Counted from the stretch's first letter, positions 41,175 to 53,417 are shown. The stretch: 64,000 nucleotides of DNA from Bathynomus jamesi (GCA_023014485.1 JAJOZX010000088.1:1407501-1471500), one strand, 5' to 3'. Made by a program: numbers and translations. Notes: a model not told the origin generated them from the letters alone.

Positions 41175-41586
41175 TGTAATAATATGGGATCTATGTGCGT
41201 TTGTGTGCGCTTTTTGGCTGTTCATACCATATATACACTGTGCCAACTGACTGATAATAACTGGAGGCACTGGCTGCTTAAGCCAACTGGCGGATTTCGA
41301 GTTCTAAGCCAAGTGATGCTACCTGAGCTCTCATTAAGCTTCTGCATCTCGCAGACGCTAGATGGTCTCTTTCTCTCTCTCTCTCTCCTCCTCTCTCTCT
41401 CTTAGGTTAGGTATACCCCTTTGGGGGGGGTGAGGCCGTCCCATCTTTTCCCCCAAAGAGGTTAGGTGGACACTCCCCAGCTTACTGGGGGAATTCCCCT
41501 TTTTTTTGGCACCCTGGGGTTGACACTGGGGGGGGGGTGACACATTGCAACAAGGGGGGGGGGCACTGGCACTCATTTAATCAACA
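40986..41586. other. Low-complexity stretch: (GT)n, (CT)n, G-runs
   Basis: GGTTAGGTG-type motifs (about 41,015), a (GT)n run at 41,133-41,171, (CT)n runs at about 41,370-41,402 and several long G-runs at 41,420-41,560. No gene is supported. Confidence 0.7.
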
Positions 41587-41599
41587 TTGCAATTGCTAT

Positions 41600-44403
41600 G
41601 CACTCGTCTTGTTTGCGGCCATTCTATTTATGCCATGATCTGGGCCAATGGTACAAAAGGCACGAAATTGCCTTTCCTGAACTCCCTCCCCACATCTTGG
41701 TCAGTTTCTTCCAATGCTTTCATCTCAGAGAGATACAGAGGGACCAACCTGGCGTACTTGACCAGACTTTCTAGGGCAGCTAGATGGAGGTCCCAATTAC
41801 CTTGTCTTGTTGCTTTGATGAAGCTGAGTGTCCTCAGTACAAGATCCATGTAATCATGAAATACCTTGAACATTGCCCTTGCTGTGTTCTTTTTGTTGAA
41901 CTCATCCATGAGACATGTGATGCTGTCGCTTATCTTCTCATACATCTTGGTGTGGGCCTCAAGAGTTTCATTTGAACCCTCATATCATACATCATTTACT
42001 GAGAATGCCAGTTGCTTGAGATCTAGGTACAAATCTTAGTGATCCTTGAAGAAAGCATCCTGATAGAGGGAGAACAATGTCAGCAGGGTGATGGCATGGG
42101 TACTGACCGCCCTCTTTTAGTGTCTGCACTCTAATATCTGCCGAACAGTTGATGGTCCAAAGATGTCAGCCTCTATCCATGCATCATACAGACCACTTCT
42201 TTCTATGAGGCTGCCTGCTGCCCTCACTGCCGCCATCACTGTGTAGAACTCTCCTATGCGTAACACCCATTTGCCTCTGCAGTCTTCCCTGGATATCTGA
42301 AGCTGCTTAGCTTTTTCATATAACTGCATATCAAGTGTGATGACTGTCCTTCGTCCAGGTCCTATTACAGCAGTGTTGATACCCTGGGCATGTTTGAGAA
42401 CGGTTTGAAGGGTGGACCAGTTAGAAGCAGGTGCCATCAGAAGTAGTAAAACACAAATTCTGGTTAAAGGTTGGCTCTGATTTATCAAGGAATGATATGC
42501 TGCCCATGGAAGTACATATGCTTGGCTCATATCTGAGTTTGTATACTGATCATTAGTTGACTCAGTAACTGTGGTTTTGGGCAAAAACCATGCTATATCC
42601 TCTTTGTGGTGTAATAGAAGGTTCTTGTCCTCATCTATCACGAAGGTTTCATACGTTGAGGGCTTGGGTTTTGCTCTAGTAGAACGGGAACAATACACAA
42701 GTGGTTGATCTACTGGGGGGTGAAATGCTTTGCTAGATGTCGGAAAGGGAATGACAGCTGGCATTTTGTCATCTTGGAGCCTTTGTTGAAAGACTGCTGT
42801 GGCTGTTGCATGGGTTGTGTGCTTACCATCGGGTGTATCTTCGTTGAAATCTGAATTGTCAATTGCAAAGACTGAACAGTCCTTTTACAAGACCTGGTGG
42901 GATGTACAAGCTATCAGTTGTATATTGGGCACATATTTCTGTGGCAAGCTGAGTCTCAAGGATTAGAATCCTGGAGTAGTCCACACTCAGTCCAAAGGAG
43001 TGTAGTAAATCTACAAGCTGTCTCCTGCGGGTTGACTGGTGAACTGCGATGGATACCAAGTTGTAGTGGCCATTCGCTTTGTGAACGGAACGTTGTGTGG
43101 CATGTTTTTGGGTTGTGACTGACTTTTCCTGTCAGACTTATATGCTTGCATGATCACATCAGAGATGATAACAACCTCTTTATGAGTTCTCTCATCACGA
43201 ACTTTGTTTTCAACATAGGTCTTCGGCCCAACCAAAAGCCATCTCAAAAAAGAATACAACTCCGGAGGTACATGATCATCACTTCCTACAAGACTTCCTT
43301 GAAAAGATCATCCTTCAGAACATTTGCTTGCAATTGCTGAATGTAAAGTGATGGCACTCTTGAAAATTATGTCCATGTTACTTGTTTCTGTTGCTTCCAT
43401 CATTTGTTCTATGGCAGCATCCCCTGCAGCTTTCAAAAAGACCCTCTCTGATTCATTTTTATGAAAAGGTTTCCCGAAGTTGACATCACTGAAGTGCTCT
43501 TTTATTCTGTTCTTCAGTGCCCTCCTGTCAATGAAAGCATTAACAATGCCATTGACACTTCTGATATAGGTGTATGTTTGGTATAAATCTGCCATTTCAA
43601 GAACTGATCTGTCTTGTAAAAGACGTGGCTAAAGAATTCAATATCAACAAGGATTGCTTTCTGGTTTTCTGTCAAATGTTCTGATTGATTACCTGGGCCT
43701 TCTGTTGATGCTCTGTCTTCCCTTGAAGTGGCACGCTCTACATTTACTACCCAACATTTCAGATGGTATTTCACATTAATGGCCTGTGCATCTTTTGGAT
43801 CAATAGCTATACTCAACCTAACCTTTAGAGCATCTGATCCAGATATATTCACTGCAGTCTTTAGTTTTTATCCTGCATTAAATGTAGACACTTCGTGCAG
43901 TCTATCTCTTCAGTCAGCTTTTTGGAAGAAGAAACACAACGACTTTGAGTAGGGGGTTGATGATGATCTTGTATACGTTTTGGTGGGACGATCCTCGTTG
44001 GGTGTACCTAAGTATGAGGAGGATGTTGTTGGTTTCGCTGGACGTCCTGGGAATTTGTTGTATGATGGATCATCCCTACCCGCATAGATTTTTCAAACCG
44101 CTTCTTGGCAGCTTCTAGTATTTTCTTGTGGCATGTTTTTGCATAACAGTCTCTATGCCAGACAGCATTGCTTTACTGTAATTGGACCGAGGTCATGCCT
44201 TTTAGGCGGGAATAGACTGTTGAATATAGCTCATCTCCATATTCTGCCCTATCTTTAACATAGTGAATTATTTTTTCATAGGAGTGAGAAGATGGGTTGG
44301 TCACTAGTGGCCCTCCTTTCTTTTCATGACAGAGAAGGCACTTGGTGTTGTCAATTTTTAATCTTGCTCTTTTGGCTGGAATTTCAGTTGCCAGGTGTTC
44401 CAC
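41600..44403 (-). pseudogene. Family B transposon protein, N-terminal and central part (copy b)
   Basis: The minus strand starts at 44,403 with a zinc-finger-like N-terminus (CLLCHEKKGGPLVTNPSSHSY). It continues through many frame breaks: IDPKDAQAINVKYHLKCW, SDVNFGKPFHKNESERVFLKAAGD, LRWLLVGPKTYVENKV, VIISDVIMQAYKSDRKSQSQ, FGLSVDYSRILILE, ICVLLLLMAPASNWSTLQTVLKHAQ, WVLRIGEFYTVMAAVRAAGSLIERSGLYDAWIEADIFG (by position 42,290-42,150). Near 41,940-41,630 it reads FHDYMDLVLRTLSFIKATRQGNW and YARLVPLYLSEM. The distal nuclease-like and Cys-cluster part seen in copies a and c is missing. It is an old, truncated copy. Confidence 0.72.
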
Positions 44404-44939
44404 TGTGGTAGTTTCACTCGAAGTCTATAAAGCTATGACACAACAACCTGAACCAGAAAGAAAAAACGTTACTACCATTGGTATCTGACAATGTAAAAAA
44501 ATATTTCTTTAAAGTATGAGTAACATAATCTCATAATTAATGTAAACATCTATAGGTTTCACTTAACTAACAATGTAACCATAATCACGTGCTTTTATAC
44601 CTGAAAAACAACCGAAATATACAAAAACGGCAAAAGGTATATTTTTAATCCAAAATGACCACCATTTTGAATTTGTAATGCTTCACGCGCATTGATATAC
44701 CAAAGGAATTGGTTGAACATGTTGCTAGTTATCACAAACCACTATTCGAAATCATACAGGTAAACAAAATTCCATTCAGTAGAGGAAAATTGAAAATACA
44801 TGATGCTGTTATTTTGTTTGTTGCTCAATTTGAGGCACTAATGATTGAAATAAAAATTCCCAACATGACTTTTAAATCATCTCAGATGATGTACTTTCAA
44901 ATGATATACATTGGAAAAAATTAACTTCAAATCACACGG
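44404..44939. other. 5' flank of family B copy b
   Basis: AT-rich. CCAAAATGACCACCATTTTGAATTT near 44,655 resembles the CCATTTTG motif in the 3' flank of copy a (13,650). It may be a terminal repeat remnant. An open frame at 44,709-44,924 shows no domain. Confidence 0.4.
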
Positions 44940-45190
44940 AACCCATTTTGGGGACATACGGCCCTGGGCTATACCAAAAAAAGTGAGGAATCTCCAGCGC
45001 ACCGACCTGGATAACTTCGAGAAGCAGCTGGACAGATTCCTTTGCAAAGTTCCTGACCAGCCATGCGTGGCTGGCTACGAGGGCAGGAGGAGATCAGATA
45101 GCAACTCTCTCCTTCACCAAATCCCGCAAATGAGGCGGGATGCTGCAGAGGGGTCGACTGTAAGTCGATGCTGAACCGTCGTTTGAACTC
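44940..45190 (+). mobile_element. LINE 3'-end fragment
   Basis: The plus strand encodes the LINE C-terminal tail (RNLQRTDLDNFEKQLDRFL, then VPDQPCVAGYEG and NSLLHQIPQMRRDA) and ends near GTCGTTTGAA, matching the ends at 3080-3385 and 5340-5535. A (CA)n-(TA)n array follows (45,208-45,250). Confidence 0.8.
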
Positions 45191-45206
45191 ACATAAAGTA
45201 AGTAAT

Positions 45207-45207
<1 letters not shown>

Positions 45208-45250
<43 letters not shown>
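45208..45250. repeat. (CA)n-(TA)n microsatellite
   Basis: CA then TA dinucleotides directly after the LINE tail. Confidence 0.95.
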
Positions 45251-45324
45251 ATAAAAAACAATGTATTAAGGTAATTGCGAAAATCAATGAGAAAGATGTA
45301 TACAAAACTGTTTCTAAATCTTAA

Positions 45325-45590
45325 CATCCCGTGGCGAAGTGGCTCTGTCGCAAATTTCATAGCTTCAGGAAGATCCCAACGTTGCATCCTATTTGCTTGG
45401 CGGATAGCTGGTGAGGGAAGTTATATTTTGTGGCCTCTTTGCGACTGACCCGTTGCCCACATCGGGCTAATATCATAAAAAAGAAAAAAACTATAGTGCT
45501 TGTCATTTACCATTACTTATTCGGACTATAGTGGATTTAATTTTCCCAGAAGAGTTCCTTGTTTCATACACGGTCTGTGTGTAAGATATA
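45325..45590 (+). repeat. Third copy of the 11.3/13.8 kb repeat (5' part)
   Basis: From GGTGAGGGAAGTTATATTTTG to GTTTCATACACGGTCTGTG this matches the first about 180 bp of the direct repeats at 11,340 and 13,800, including the following TA array. The upstream 45,325-45,410 part (TTGGCGGATAGCTG) resembles the sequence just before 11,340. Here it directly precedes a PLE. Confidence 0.82.
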
Positions 45591-45624
45591 TATACAGTAT
45601 ATATATATATATATATATATATAG
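45591..45624. repeat. (TA)n microsatellite
   Basis: A TA run between the repeat and the PLE. Confidence 0.93.
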
Positions 45625-46745
45625 TTTCGATATTGAATCGCTCAATACTAATATCCCCATAAACGAAGTACTTGATCTTTGTATACTGTACGTAATATTT
45701 ATGACAGAGATTGTTCTCCTTTTTTAAATCTTATTGAACAGGAATTTTTTAAACTTATAACTCTAGCAGCTACACAGCTACAGTCTATTTTCCATTTATC
45801 GGACAGCTCTACAAACAGATGGATTCTTTGGCCATGGGTTCACCTCTCAGTGCCACACTTGCAAGCGTTTTTCTGTGGCACCATGAACCTTTATGGCTGC
45901 AACGATGTCCCGTTCCCTTCAAGCCGTCCCAATATAAAAGATATATGAACGATACTTCTTTTTAAACAACAATCTCATATAGAACATTTTCTCAATTCCC
46001 TCAGTAACCAACATAAAGGTATCAAATTTACTAAAGCAGAAGAATCCAACGACTGGAGTTTCTAGAAATCAACATAACTAGAGTGAATAATAAATTTACT
46101 ACCTCAGTTTATATAAAACCTAACTACATAGGATTGGGAGCTAACTTCCTCATCGAAATGCCTATAATATATAAAATCAACTGCATACAAATTTTAATAT
46201 ATCGTGCATATCATCTGTGCTCTTCTTAAATGTTTTTCCATCGCGAAATTGTTTTTCTCCAGACCTTTTTCTCTAATCTTTTCCCTAAACATCTTTTTCA
46301 AGCGTCAGTGAAAATATTGCTTGTCGGTATTTATCACCCGACTCACAATGTACCAACTGTTACAAAAGATGTTCAGTATTTTAAATTTTCATTCTCCAAT
46401 TACTCAACAACGAGACTACAAGCAGATTTACTTGCATTCCTTACTCTTTATATATCCAAATCAGTTTCCGTTTCATATCTACGAATACGCAGCATGAAAT
46501 CCTACTTTCGTCACAAAGAGAAACTTTCCAACGATCTTATCTCATCTGTGATTTATTCATTTAAGTGCATTTATTGTCAGGCGAGCTACATTGGCAGCAC
46601 TTGCCGCCAATATAAACGAAGAATAGATGAGCATCGAGAGATCTCTAGTTGCACATTACATCCATTAAATAAGCCCCCAAATCATCTATAAGAGAACACT
46701 GCTTTGCTACTAGCCATCCCATTAACCCTTCCTCCTTTCAAATCA
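45625..46745 (+). pseudogene. Penelope-like element: RT and GIY-YIG
   Basis: The plus strand starts inside RT (FDIESLNTNIPINEVLDL). It continues with frame changes as PFLNLIEQEFFKLI, QMDSLAMGSPLSATLASVFLWHHE (PLE RT fingers/palm block), a YKRYMNDT stretch where the catalytic YxDD-like box is expected, and LEFLEINITRVNN. After RT the GIY-YIG endonuclease appears intact in frame at 46,530-46,650 (VIYSFKCIYCQASYIGSTCRQYKRRIDEH). The YMND variant and the stops suggest an inactive copy. The 5' end is truncated at the TA array. Confidence 0.85.
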
Positions 46746-47163
46746 TAAATACCAATAACAACAACCAACTAACCACTCTTCATATTTTTTTATACGGAAA
46801 GGAGGGAGCAAGGGCGAGCGCCTGCAAAAATGCCCCTTCCACACAAGAAGGAGAGAGCCAAAATCATGGTCTCTGAGGCCACGATGCCATTTTATTTCTT
46901 TTTTTGTTAATAAACTTTGAAAAGATTGTGTAATTTGTGAAATGCATATATGTGTAGTGAAAACTAGAGGGAGAAGTGTATGTCTGAGAGCATGCTGGAC
47001 TGCTCACAGGGTAGATGAGACAGGAAAAAAGATCAGCTGAAGAGGACAGTGACAGGAGAAACGGGAGTTCCAGCACTCCTTGTATCCTGCCAAACGTTAC
47101 CCCAGGAATACTTCCCTGGTCGATTGGTGTTTACAGTCTCCTCCTGTATTTGAGGATCTTTGC
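46746..47163. other. Spacer, no gene seen
   Basis: The sequence is moderately G+C-rich at 46,800-46,870 and 47,000-47,120 but without a recognisable domain. Confidence 0.45.
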
Positions 47164-47443
47164 ATTAGTATGGTCGAAATAAGATAAAAAGGGTATCAAC
47201 CCGGAATAAATTACCCCCCAAACAAGTTTGGTATCGTTGGAAGCGCAATTTTATGTAGATTAAGAAAATCATGTACCTCAATTTGTCTCCTTTGGGCAAA
47301 AAAAGTTATCTACATTTGAAAAGAGGGGGTCTAACACAAAATGAGTCCTAAATCCCAACATGTCAAAAATGACAAAACTATATTAATTCTCAATTTATTC
47401 AAAACTTCTGGCTTCTTTGTGGAACATATCATAGTACGAAAGT

Positions 47444-47496
<53 letters not shown>

Positions 47497-50400
47497 CAAT
47501 AGAATGCACTATCCTGTCTCTGTGTAGTGAAAATGATCTAAGCATGCTATAAATATTCATACATCATTCGAAAGATCCAATATGTCTCTATCCAAATCAG
47601 CATCATCTGTGACATCGACATCTGCAACTAAGACTCGATTTTGGCATTGCTGGCCCCTACAGCTACCACATGCAAAAACACATTTCAAACCGTTCTTCTT
47701 GTACGAGCATGCCTGAGTGCCGCAGGTGTTCTTTGAAGATGTATTACAGTTGCAGAGGATGTACTTGAGGAGACTTGCTGGGGCTGGCTGAAGGTCATTT
47801 TTCACCGGTATTAGTGTGTTGCCTTCAAAGACCTATCCCTATACATTGGGTCTCAGGCATTCTAAGTCCAACTGTTTCCACTGCGACATCCGCAGATGAA
47901 CTTTCAATGCGTGATAATATGCAGCTCTTTCTGATGACAGGAGACTTCCAGGGTCGAGAGCAGAACAGGTGGCAACATTTTCCATGAATTTCACGTGACG
48001 AAGGGTTGTCAGTATATCGTCTGCTTTACCTTTGTAGCTGAAAAGATATGTAACAAGAGATAGAATTCCAAAATGAAATCAAATCTAATAGTATGGATGC
48101 AGGTATGTATCATAATTACGTAGAAATGCAAGGGAATTAATATAGTAATATTATTAATTAATATAGATAAATTAAATATTAATATAGATACATTAAATTT
48201 AATTAATTAATATAGTACCGAAACATTTTCAAGTGATAAGTTACATGATTTCAATAAACATTTAGAGTAAATATGTAAAGACGTACAGTTTGACAAACAT
48301 GTCACATCCAACGAGCCCAATGTTGTCCTGCGTGGCCGATAACTCGCCAAACTGGTCAACAGTCAGTTGCACCTCCTCAGACTTAAGTAGTTGTAGGATC
48401 TTAGTTTTACCTGAAGAGATTTTGCAGTTATACGGACACAATTCTTTTTATTGTATGTGAGAAAGCACAGCATGGTAATAAATATGACATTGATTCATTT
48501 CAGGAAAAAAAATCAACCCACCTTTCTTGTAAGTTGCTGATGTATCGCACCCGCACCAAGCATGGGCAAACAGTAGGTACTCTCGCTCCGGGGTCGTTGA
48601 TGCCAGGTTGCCAACGTTCCACCATTTCACCAGTCTCATCTTCTTTCTCTCCTTCCGCTCTGTGCTGAAGTAGATTTTTCCAAGCTCCTCTCTCCAATGG
48701 TATGCTAGTAATACTAAGATATCAGTGTCATCTGCAGCTACGACAACACTGTTTCCCTCCGCGGCATAGTCGATCGCCTTTTTCACTATTGTGACGTCTG
48801 CATCCCCTGTGCATTCTACAGTCTCATAATCTGATTTACGAAGATGGGAGCTGAGCATGTTGATGAGCTGATGCTTATTGTATTGGTTACGGAAAAAAGC
48901 TTTACTCCCAGACGTAACGGGTCCATGTCTAATATGGGAAGGAACGAGATTGTGGCTTTTCCTGGATAATCTCCAATGGTGACGTTTGTCATGAAACCAG
49001 ACCAATTTGGACGTTGACTTTTGCCGAAGAAATACGCAGCATGCCAAAGCATATCAAGACCGGTGTCGGGTGGAAGAACATATGGCGTCTGCAGCTGTAG
49101 GTGGTGTTTGAAAAACACTATAGACAGTCCTGAGTTCTCGGGGGGCATGTATTCGACAACTGGGATGCCTTTACCTCGGATGACCTGGTGTGCGAGTTTA
49201 CGTTTTTGTCGCTTGATTGGTTGTAGATTTTGCAGTGGAGCGTTTCTTGCAGTGGAGCGTTTCCTGCGTATGTTGTAGCGGACACACAACCCATCGCATG
49301 CAATGAACCTTTCCCATCAAGGGTCATAGGGTTGTGGTCCACGTTGTCGGCCATCCATTGCGTGAACGAGCCAGGCAAGTAATCTCTGAGAAAGTCGCTG
49401 GTATTTTCATTCTCAGTTACTGACTGCTTGTATCGGAGAACTTCATCCGGACTCACAGAAAACTCTAATGCACTCAATCCATTAGGTAACCATTTGGACC
49501 CGAAAACATTGTCTACTTCAACGGGTTACATTGACAATACACTGACCGATACTCACTTGGTGAAGTGGGTATTTGATCAATTTTTCCAGGAACAACCGCA
49601 ATAATGGTGGTAACCATTCTTTTCCCTTCTCTGTGCTTTCAAGAATTTAATTTGACGGGTAGTAATCACAATCAAACCCTGCTGACCGAATATCCACAAG
49701 GATCAATTTGGCTGCTGTAGTTACAATTCGTCCAGCCTCAGCAGTGTTCCGCAGGCAAACAACATTTGATCTTCCCACTAGCGCACCAACATATATGTGG
49801 TCACCGTACCTTTCCTCTAACTTCTTCTTGATTCATTTGGTGTCAAACATCTTCAGATCCAGCAATTTCGATCAGCTTCAGGCGTACATCTGATAACGAA
49901 TACAGTTCACCTTCTGATTCAAGCCACTGACAAAGTTTTTCGAAGTCCTGAATTTTCGTCCTGTTGACTGGCCGACCGGGACTACTCAGTTGAGGAGCAC
50001 CGCTCTTCTCAATAAGCTTCTTTCTAAACCTGTCATAACATGCTTTGTGATATCGAGCCTTAACTGCGACAAGGTCATGGCAGCTTAGCACATGCTTCTT
50101 TACTTTCAGTGCCCATCCATCATCATTTTGTTCGCTGCAAACCTTCAGCAAGCTTTCTCTGATTTGCAAAGTTCGGACTTCAATTACGTTATCTCGTTTG
50201 ACATATTTTTTGTCAGAATAACATGGATGTTCACAGAAGAGACAGTTACTTTTCCAGTCAAATTGTGCGATTCCTCCTCTCGTTTCAACTCGCCGAACTT
50301 TACCGGTAGATCCCGTTGCATCTTCAACCCTTGCAGTAGATTTTCGCTTCTTATTGTAGGCAGCTTTCTGACAGTCACGATAGATTTTTACAGGTTCGCT

Positions 50401-50862
50401 TTCCAACCTTGTTTCTGTGAGATATTTATGCAGAACATTGTTTTCAACTGCGATACTGTATTCGACAATGGTCTGTATTCCCCTCTGCTGAACATTTTGT
50501 AGTTTGTCTGAATTCATTTCTGGCCGTCAGCACTTCGCACAATGATCACTGTTGATTACGTGGACAGTGCTTCATGCCGATGAAGATGATTGAGAAGCAG
50601 TTTCCATGTCACTCATTACAGAATGTCCTGAAACAGAGAAGTAAATTGAGGATTAGTATAGTTTTGTCTTTTTTGACATGTTGTGATTTAGGGCTCATTT
50701 TTGTCTTAGACCCCCTCAATTCAAATGCAGATACCTTTTTTGCCCAAAGGAGGCAAATTGAGATATATGATTTTCTTAATCTACATAAATTTGCGCTTCC
50801 AACGACAAACATGTTTTGGAGGTAATTTATTCTGGGTTCAACTCTAATTCGACCATACTAAT
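47164..50862 (-). mobile_element. Family B DNA transposon with long terminal inverted repeats (copy c)
   Basis: The left end (47,164-47,410, starting ATTAGTATGGTCGAA) and right end (50,640-50,862, ending TTCGACCATACTAAT) are inverted repeats alignable for about 240 bp. Shared blocks include GGTAATTTATTC, AATTGCGCTTCCAACGA, CTTAATCTACATAAA, TTTTTTGCCCAAAGGAG and TGACATGTTG. Between them lies one minus-strand gene (47,557-50,517) and a (TA)n array at 47,445-47,495. No target duplication was resolved. The element is about 3.7 kb. The inverted repeats flanking a single gene identify a DNA transposon; the family is unnamed here. Confidence 0.85.
47557..50517 (-). pseudogene. Family B transposon protein, near full length (copy c)
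   Basis: The start at 50,517 (MNSDKLQNVQQRGIQTI) opens 224 aa with a Cys/His module (SNCLFCEHPC, then VKARYHKACYDRF) and FEKLCQWLESEGELYSLSDVRL. Further frames give DFLRDYLPGSFTQWMADNVDHNPMTLDGKG, TPYVLPPDTGLDMLWHAAYFF, RPNWSGFM, ATISFLPILDMDP, then KHQLINMLSSHL, ECTGDADVTIVKKAIDYA, VVVAADDTDILVLLAYH and LLFAHAWCGCDTSATYKKG. The C-terminus is a Cys cluster (ILCNCNTSS, CSYKKNGLKCVFACGSCRG). Asp-rich motifs suggest a metal-dependent PIN/FEN-like nuclease, an inference. Several frameshifts; introns cannot be excluded. Motif order is the same in copy a. Confidence 0.78.
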
Positions 50863-51205
50863 ATCCATAAAGCAAAATCCACATTGAACAATTATTCCTT
50901 TGCTTCTGACTTGACCATTGCAGGATGATGAGTCTTTTATAGTTTCCCGCCGTTTGAATATTGTTTACTTTAATAAAAAACGTCATATACCTAAGATTAA
51001 TGTAAGTTTTTATTATATATTTTTTAACCCTGTTTTAACGTTTTATAATAATTTAATTCTTCTTTTATTTTGTTTGTTCAATTATAAATTCGATTAATGT
51101 TTTACCACATTCTAATGTTTAATTTATTATATTTATAATTTTTAGAAATGAGTTTGGAAGTTTATTTTCGAAGCGTTTGTTTACAATAAAAATGCTAAAC
51201 ATATG

Positions 51206-51206
<1 letters not shown>
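50863..51206. other. AT-rich spacer, no gene seen
   Basis: No domain or repeat boundary recognised. Confidence 0.45.

Positions 51207-51243
<37 letters not shown>
51207..51243. repeat. (TA)n microsatellite
   Basis: A TA run next to the hairpin at 51,279. Confidence 0.93.
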
Positions 51244-51247
<4 letters not shown>

Positions 51248-51278
51248 TTTAACTGCAAACAACACACAGTATAATTAA

Positions 51279-51379
51279 TGTAAAGAACGACGCTTGTGTA
51301 GAAGAGCGTTCCGCACAAGATTTGTTCGTTCTCCCCCTCATCTTGTGCGGAACGCTCTTCTACACAAGCGTCGTTCTTT

Positions 51380-51382
<3 letters not shown>
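51279..51382. repeat. 43-bp-arm hairpin related to the tRNA-like SINE tail
   Basis: TGTAAAGAACGACGCTTGTG...CGCACAAGAT and its perfect reverse complement flank an 18-nt spacer (TTGTTCGTTCTCCCCCTC). The arm resembles the 7776/8036 SINE segment TGTATAGAAACGACGTAAGTAT...CTGCACACGAG, so it is probably an inverted pair of tails from the same family. Confidence 0.88.
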
Positions 51383-51412
<30 letters not shown>

Positions 51413-51423
51413 CTATATATATT

Positions 51424-52404
51424 AGTGATGGGACGATTAATCGGAATCGGAATCGAGAATCGGAAGAATCGAATGTTTTTCAGGAATCGGCATCGGCATC
51501 GGAATCGTAAGAATTTGGTTACGACTTTCGATTCTTACAACGATTCTTTGTCATTTAGTTTTACAAGTTGTTTTTCAGAGTTTAAAGAGAAAAAGAAATT
51601 GGCGAAAGGACACAAAGAACCCAATCCCAAAGCAAAAAAGGACTCTTTAGGTGAAAAGGTTAGAGATGCCATAAAAGCAGAAATGATTCGATACCAAGAC
51701 TTAAAAATGATTAAAAATGAAGAAAGTCCATTACAGTGGTGGATGGCAAATAAAGATAGCTTTCCAAATATGGCTGTTCTTGCTAGGAAGTATTTATGTG
51801 CACCACCTTCTTCTGTATAGAGTGAAAGACTATTTAGTGTTGGAGGTACAATTTATTCTCCAAAAAGAAACAGAATGCATGCAGAAACAGGAGAAATGTT
51901 AATGTTTTTACATTATAATTTAAGGGTGATGACTTTTGATTATAAATAATTTATAACTTAGTTTTCATTATTCATTTGCTTTTGTAGCCTTCTAAAATTG
52001 TTTTAAATAAGGTGGGAAATTTGTTTAAATAATGTAAGAATTGCATTGTAAGCTTAGAAGGAATAAAGGATTACAAATTATAGTTCAATTGTAATTATTA
52101 AAGGAAAAATTTTAAAATGTTTCTTTAATAATATTAAATCTAACAGATATATTTGTTTCTTATATTTACAACCTAATCAATTAGATTCTAAGGTGATATT
52201 ACCATACTAATACTTTATATAGTTAGTCTTACAAATAAATAAAATAGGACTACATAGGTATAGTTTTCCGAAGAGCACCAAGTAAACTCTTATCTATAAA
52301 AATACTGAGAATCGGAATCGGCATCGGAATCGGCATCGGGACATTTTATTGGCATCGGAATCGGAATCGGCATCGATTGAAATTTAGGTATCGTCCCATC
52401 ACTG
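51424..52404 (+). mobile_element. hAT element remnant, transposase C-terminal domain
   Basis: The ends AGTGATGGGACGAT and ATCGTCCCATCACT are perfect inverted repeats. Both subterminal regions repeat GGAATCGGCATCGGAATCGG. The interior frame 51,590-51,950 encodes SPLQWWMANKDSFPNMAVLARKYL and then, after an in-frame stop in place of the conserved Glu (SV*SERLFS), SERLFSVGGTIYSPKRNRM, the hAT dimerisation domain of the ZBED type. The DNA-binding and catalytic parts are deleted. TA arrays flank both sides. Confidence 0.9.
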
Positions 52405-52423
52405 ATATCTATATATATATATA

Positions 52424-52472
<49 letters not shown>
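52405..52472. repeat. (TA)n microsatellite
   Basis: An imperfect then pure TA run at the right edge of the hAT remnant. Confidence 0.95.
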
Positions 52473-53318
52473 TATCTTAAAACTCATTTTACTCTCTATA
52501 TCACTTAAAGATTATAGTGAAAAATATGAATTTAAAATTGATCACATGCATTTACTTAAAGAAATGTAAATTAATTTCGAGCTGACATAATGCATACAAA
52601 TATTTCCCCTCCTACCTACTACTAAAAACCAAAACTTATCACTTTTACATAGTTCAATAAGTGGAAATAGACCCCGTCCTACTTCTCCGGCTCCGCAAAA
52701 CCAAAAAAATGTTAAAATCAGCTTAAATCCAGTTTATACAAATGATCTCAAACGTTTGGCAATTAAAAACCATTTAATTTTCTTTTATTTTTAACTGAAT
52801 GCTCATTAGAGTGAAATGAACTTAATGTATTGTCATTCATGGTTTATATTTTTTCAAATGTCTTTGAACTTTTCCATAAAAAGCATTAAATAATTTGCAT
52901 TTAGGACTGTTTTTCTATGATAAATAAGTTTGTGTACAGTATACAATCTGCGCCTAATACTTGTGTTTATGTCACAAATGCACGACTTAATTGAAAAGCA
53001 GTTTAAAGAATATATTTGAAATTTCAACAATTTTAAAGAAAAAAAAAAGAAAAAGAAAAAAGAAAGATTTATTTTATCTGGAACTGATGGTGGAAAAATC
53101 GTGTAATTGCAACATTCATCAGTGTTACTTGCTCTGTTTGCTGTTTTAATGTATAATGAACGTAAATTAGCCATAATCCTACCGAGATTCGAACGAGAGG
53201 ATTTGCACACACACACAGTGTCTACGTAATTTGTAAAGAATAAAATTTAGTAAAAATGAGCTGATTCAGAAACCAGAAATATTTAGAACTGGCTTAAAAG
53301 TTACCCCTCTCAGTGGTC

Positions 53319-53322
<4 letters not shown>
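52473..53322. other. AT-rich stretch, no gene seen
   Basis: The 120-aa minus frame at 52,854-53,216 runs through a poly-A/G tract and has no recognisable domain. Confidence 0.45.
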
Positions 53323-53365
<43 letters not shown>

Positions 53366-53369
53366 TATA

Positions 53370-53416
<47 letters not shown>

Positions 53417-53417
53417 A
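53323..53417. repeat. Long (TA)n microsatellite
   Basis: About 95 bases of TA repeats with a short TACTG interruption. Confidence 0.96.
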
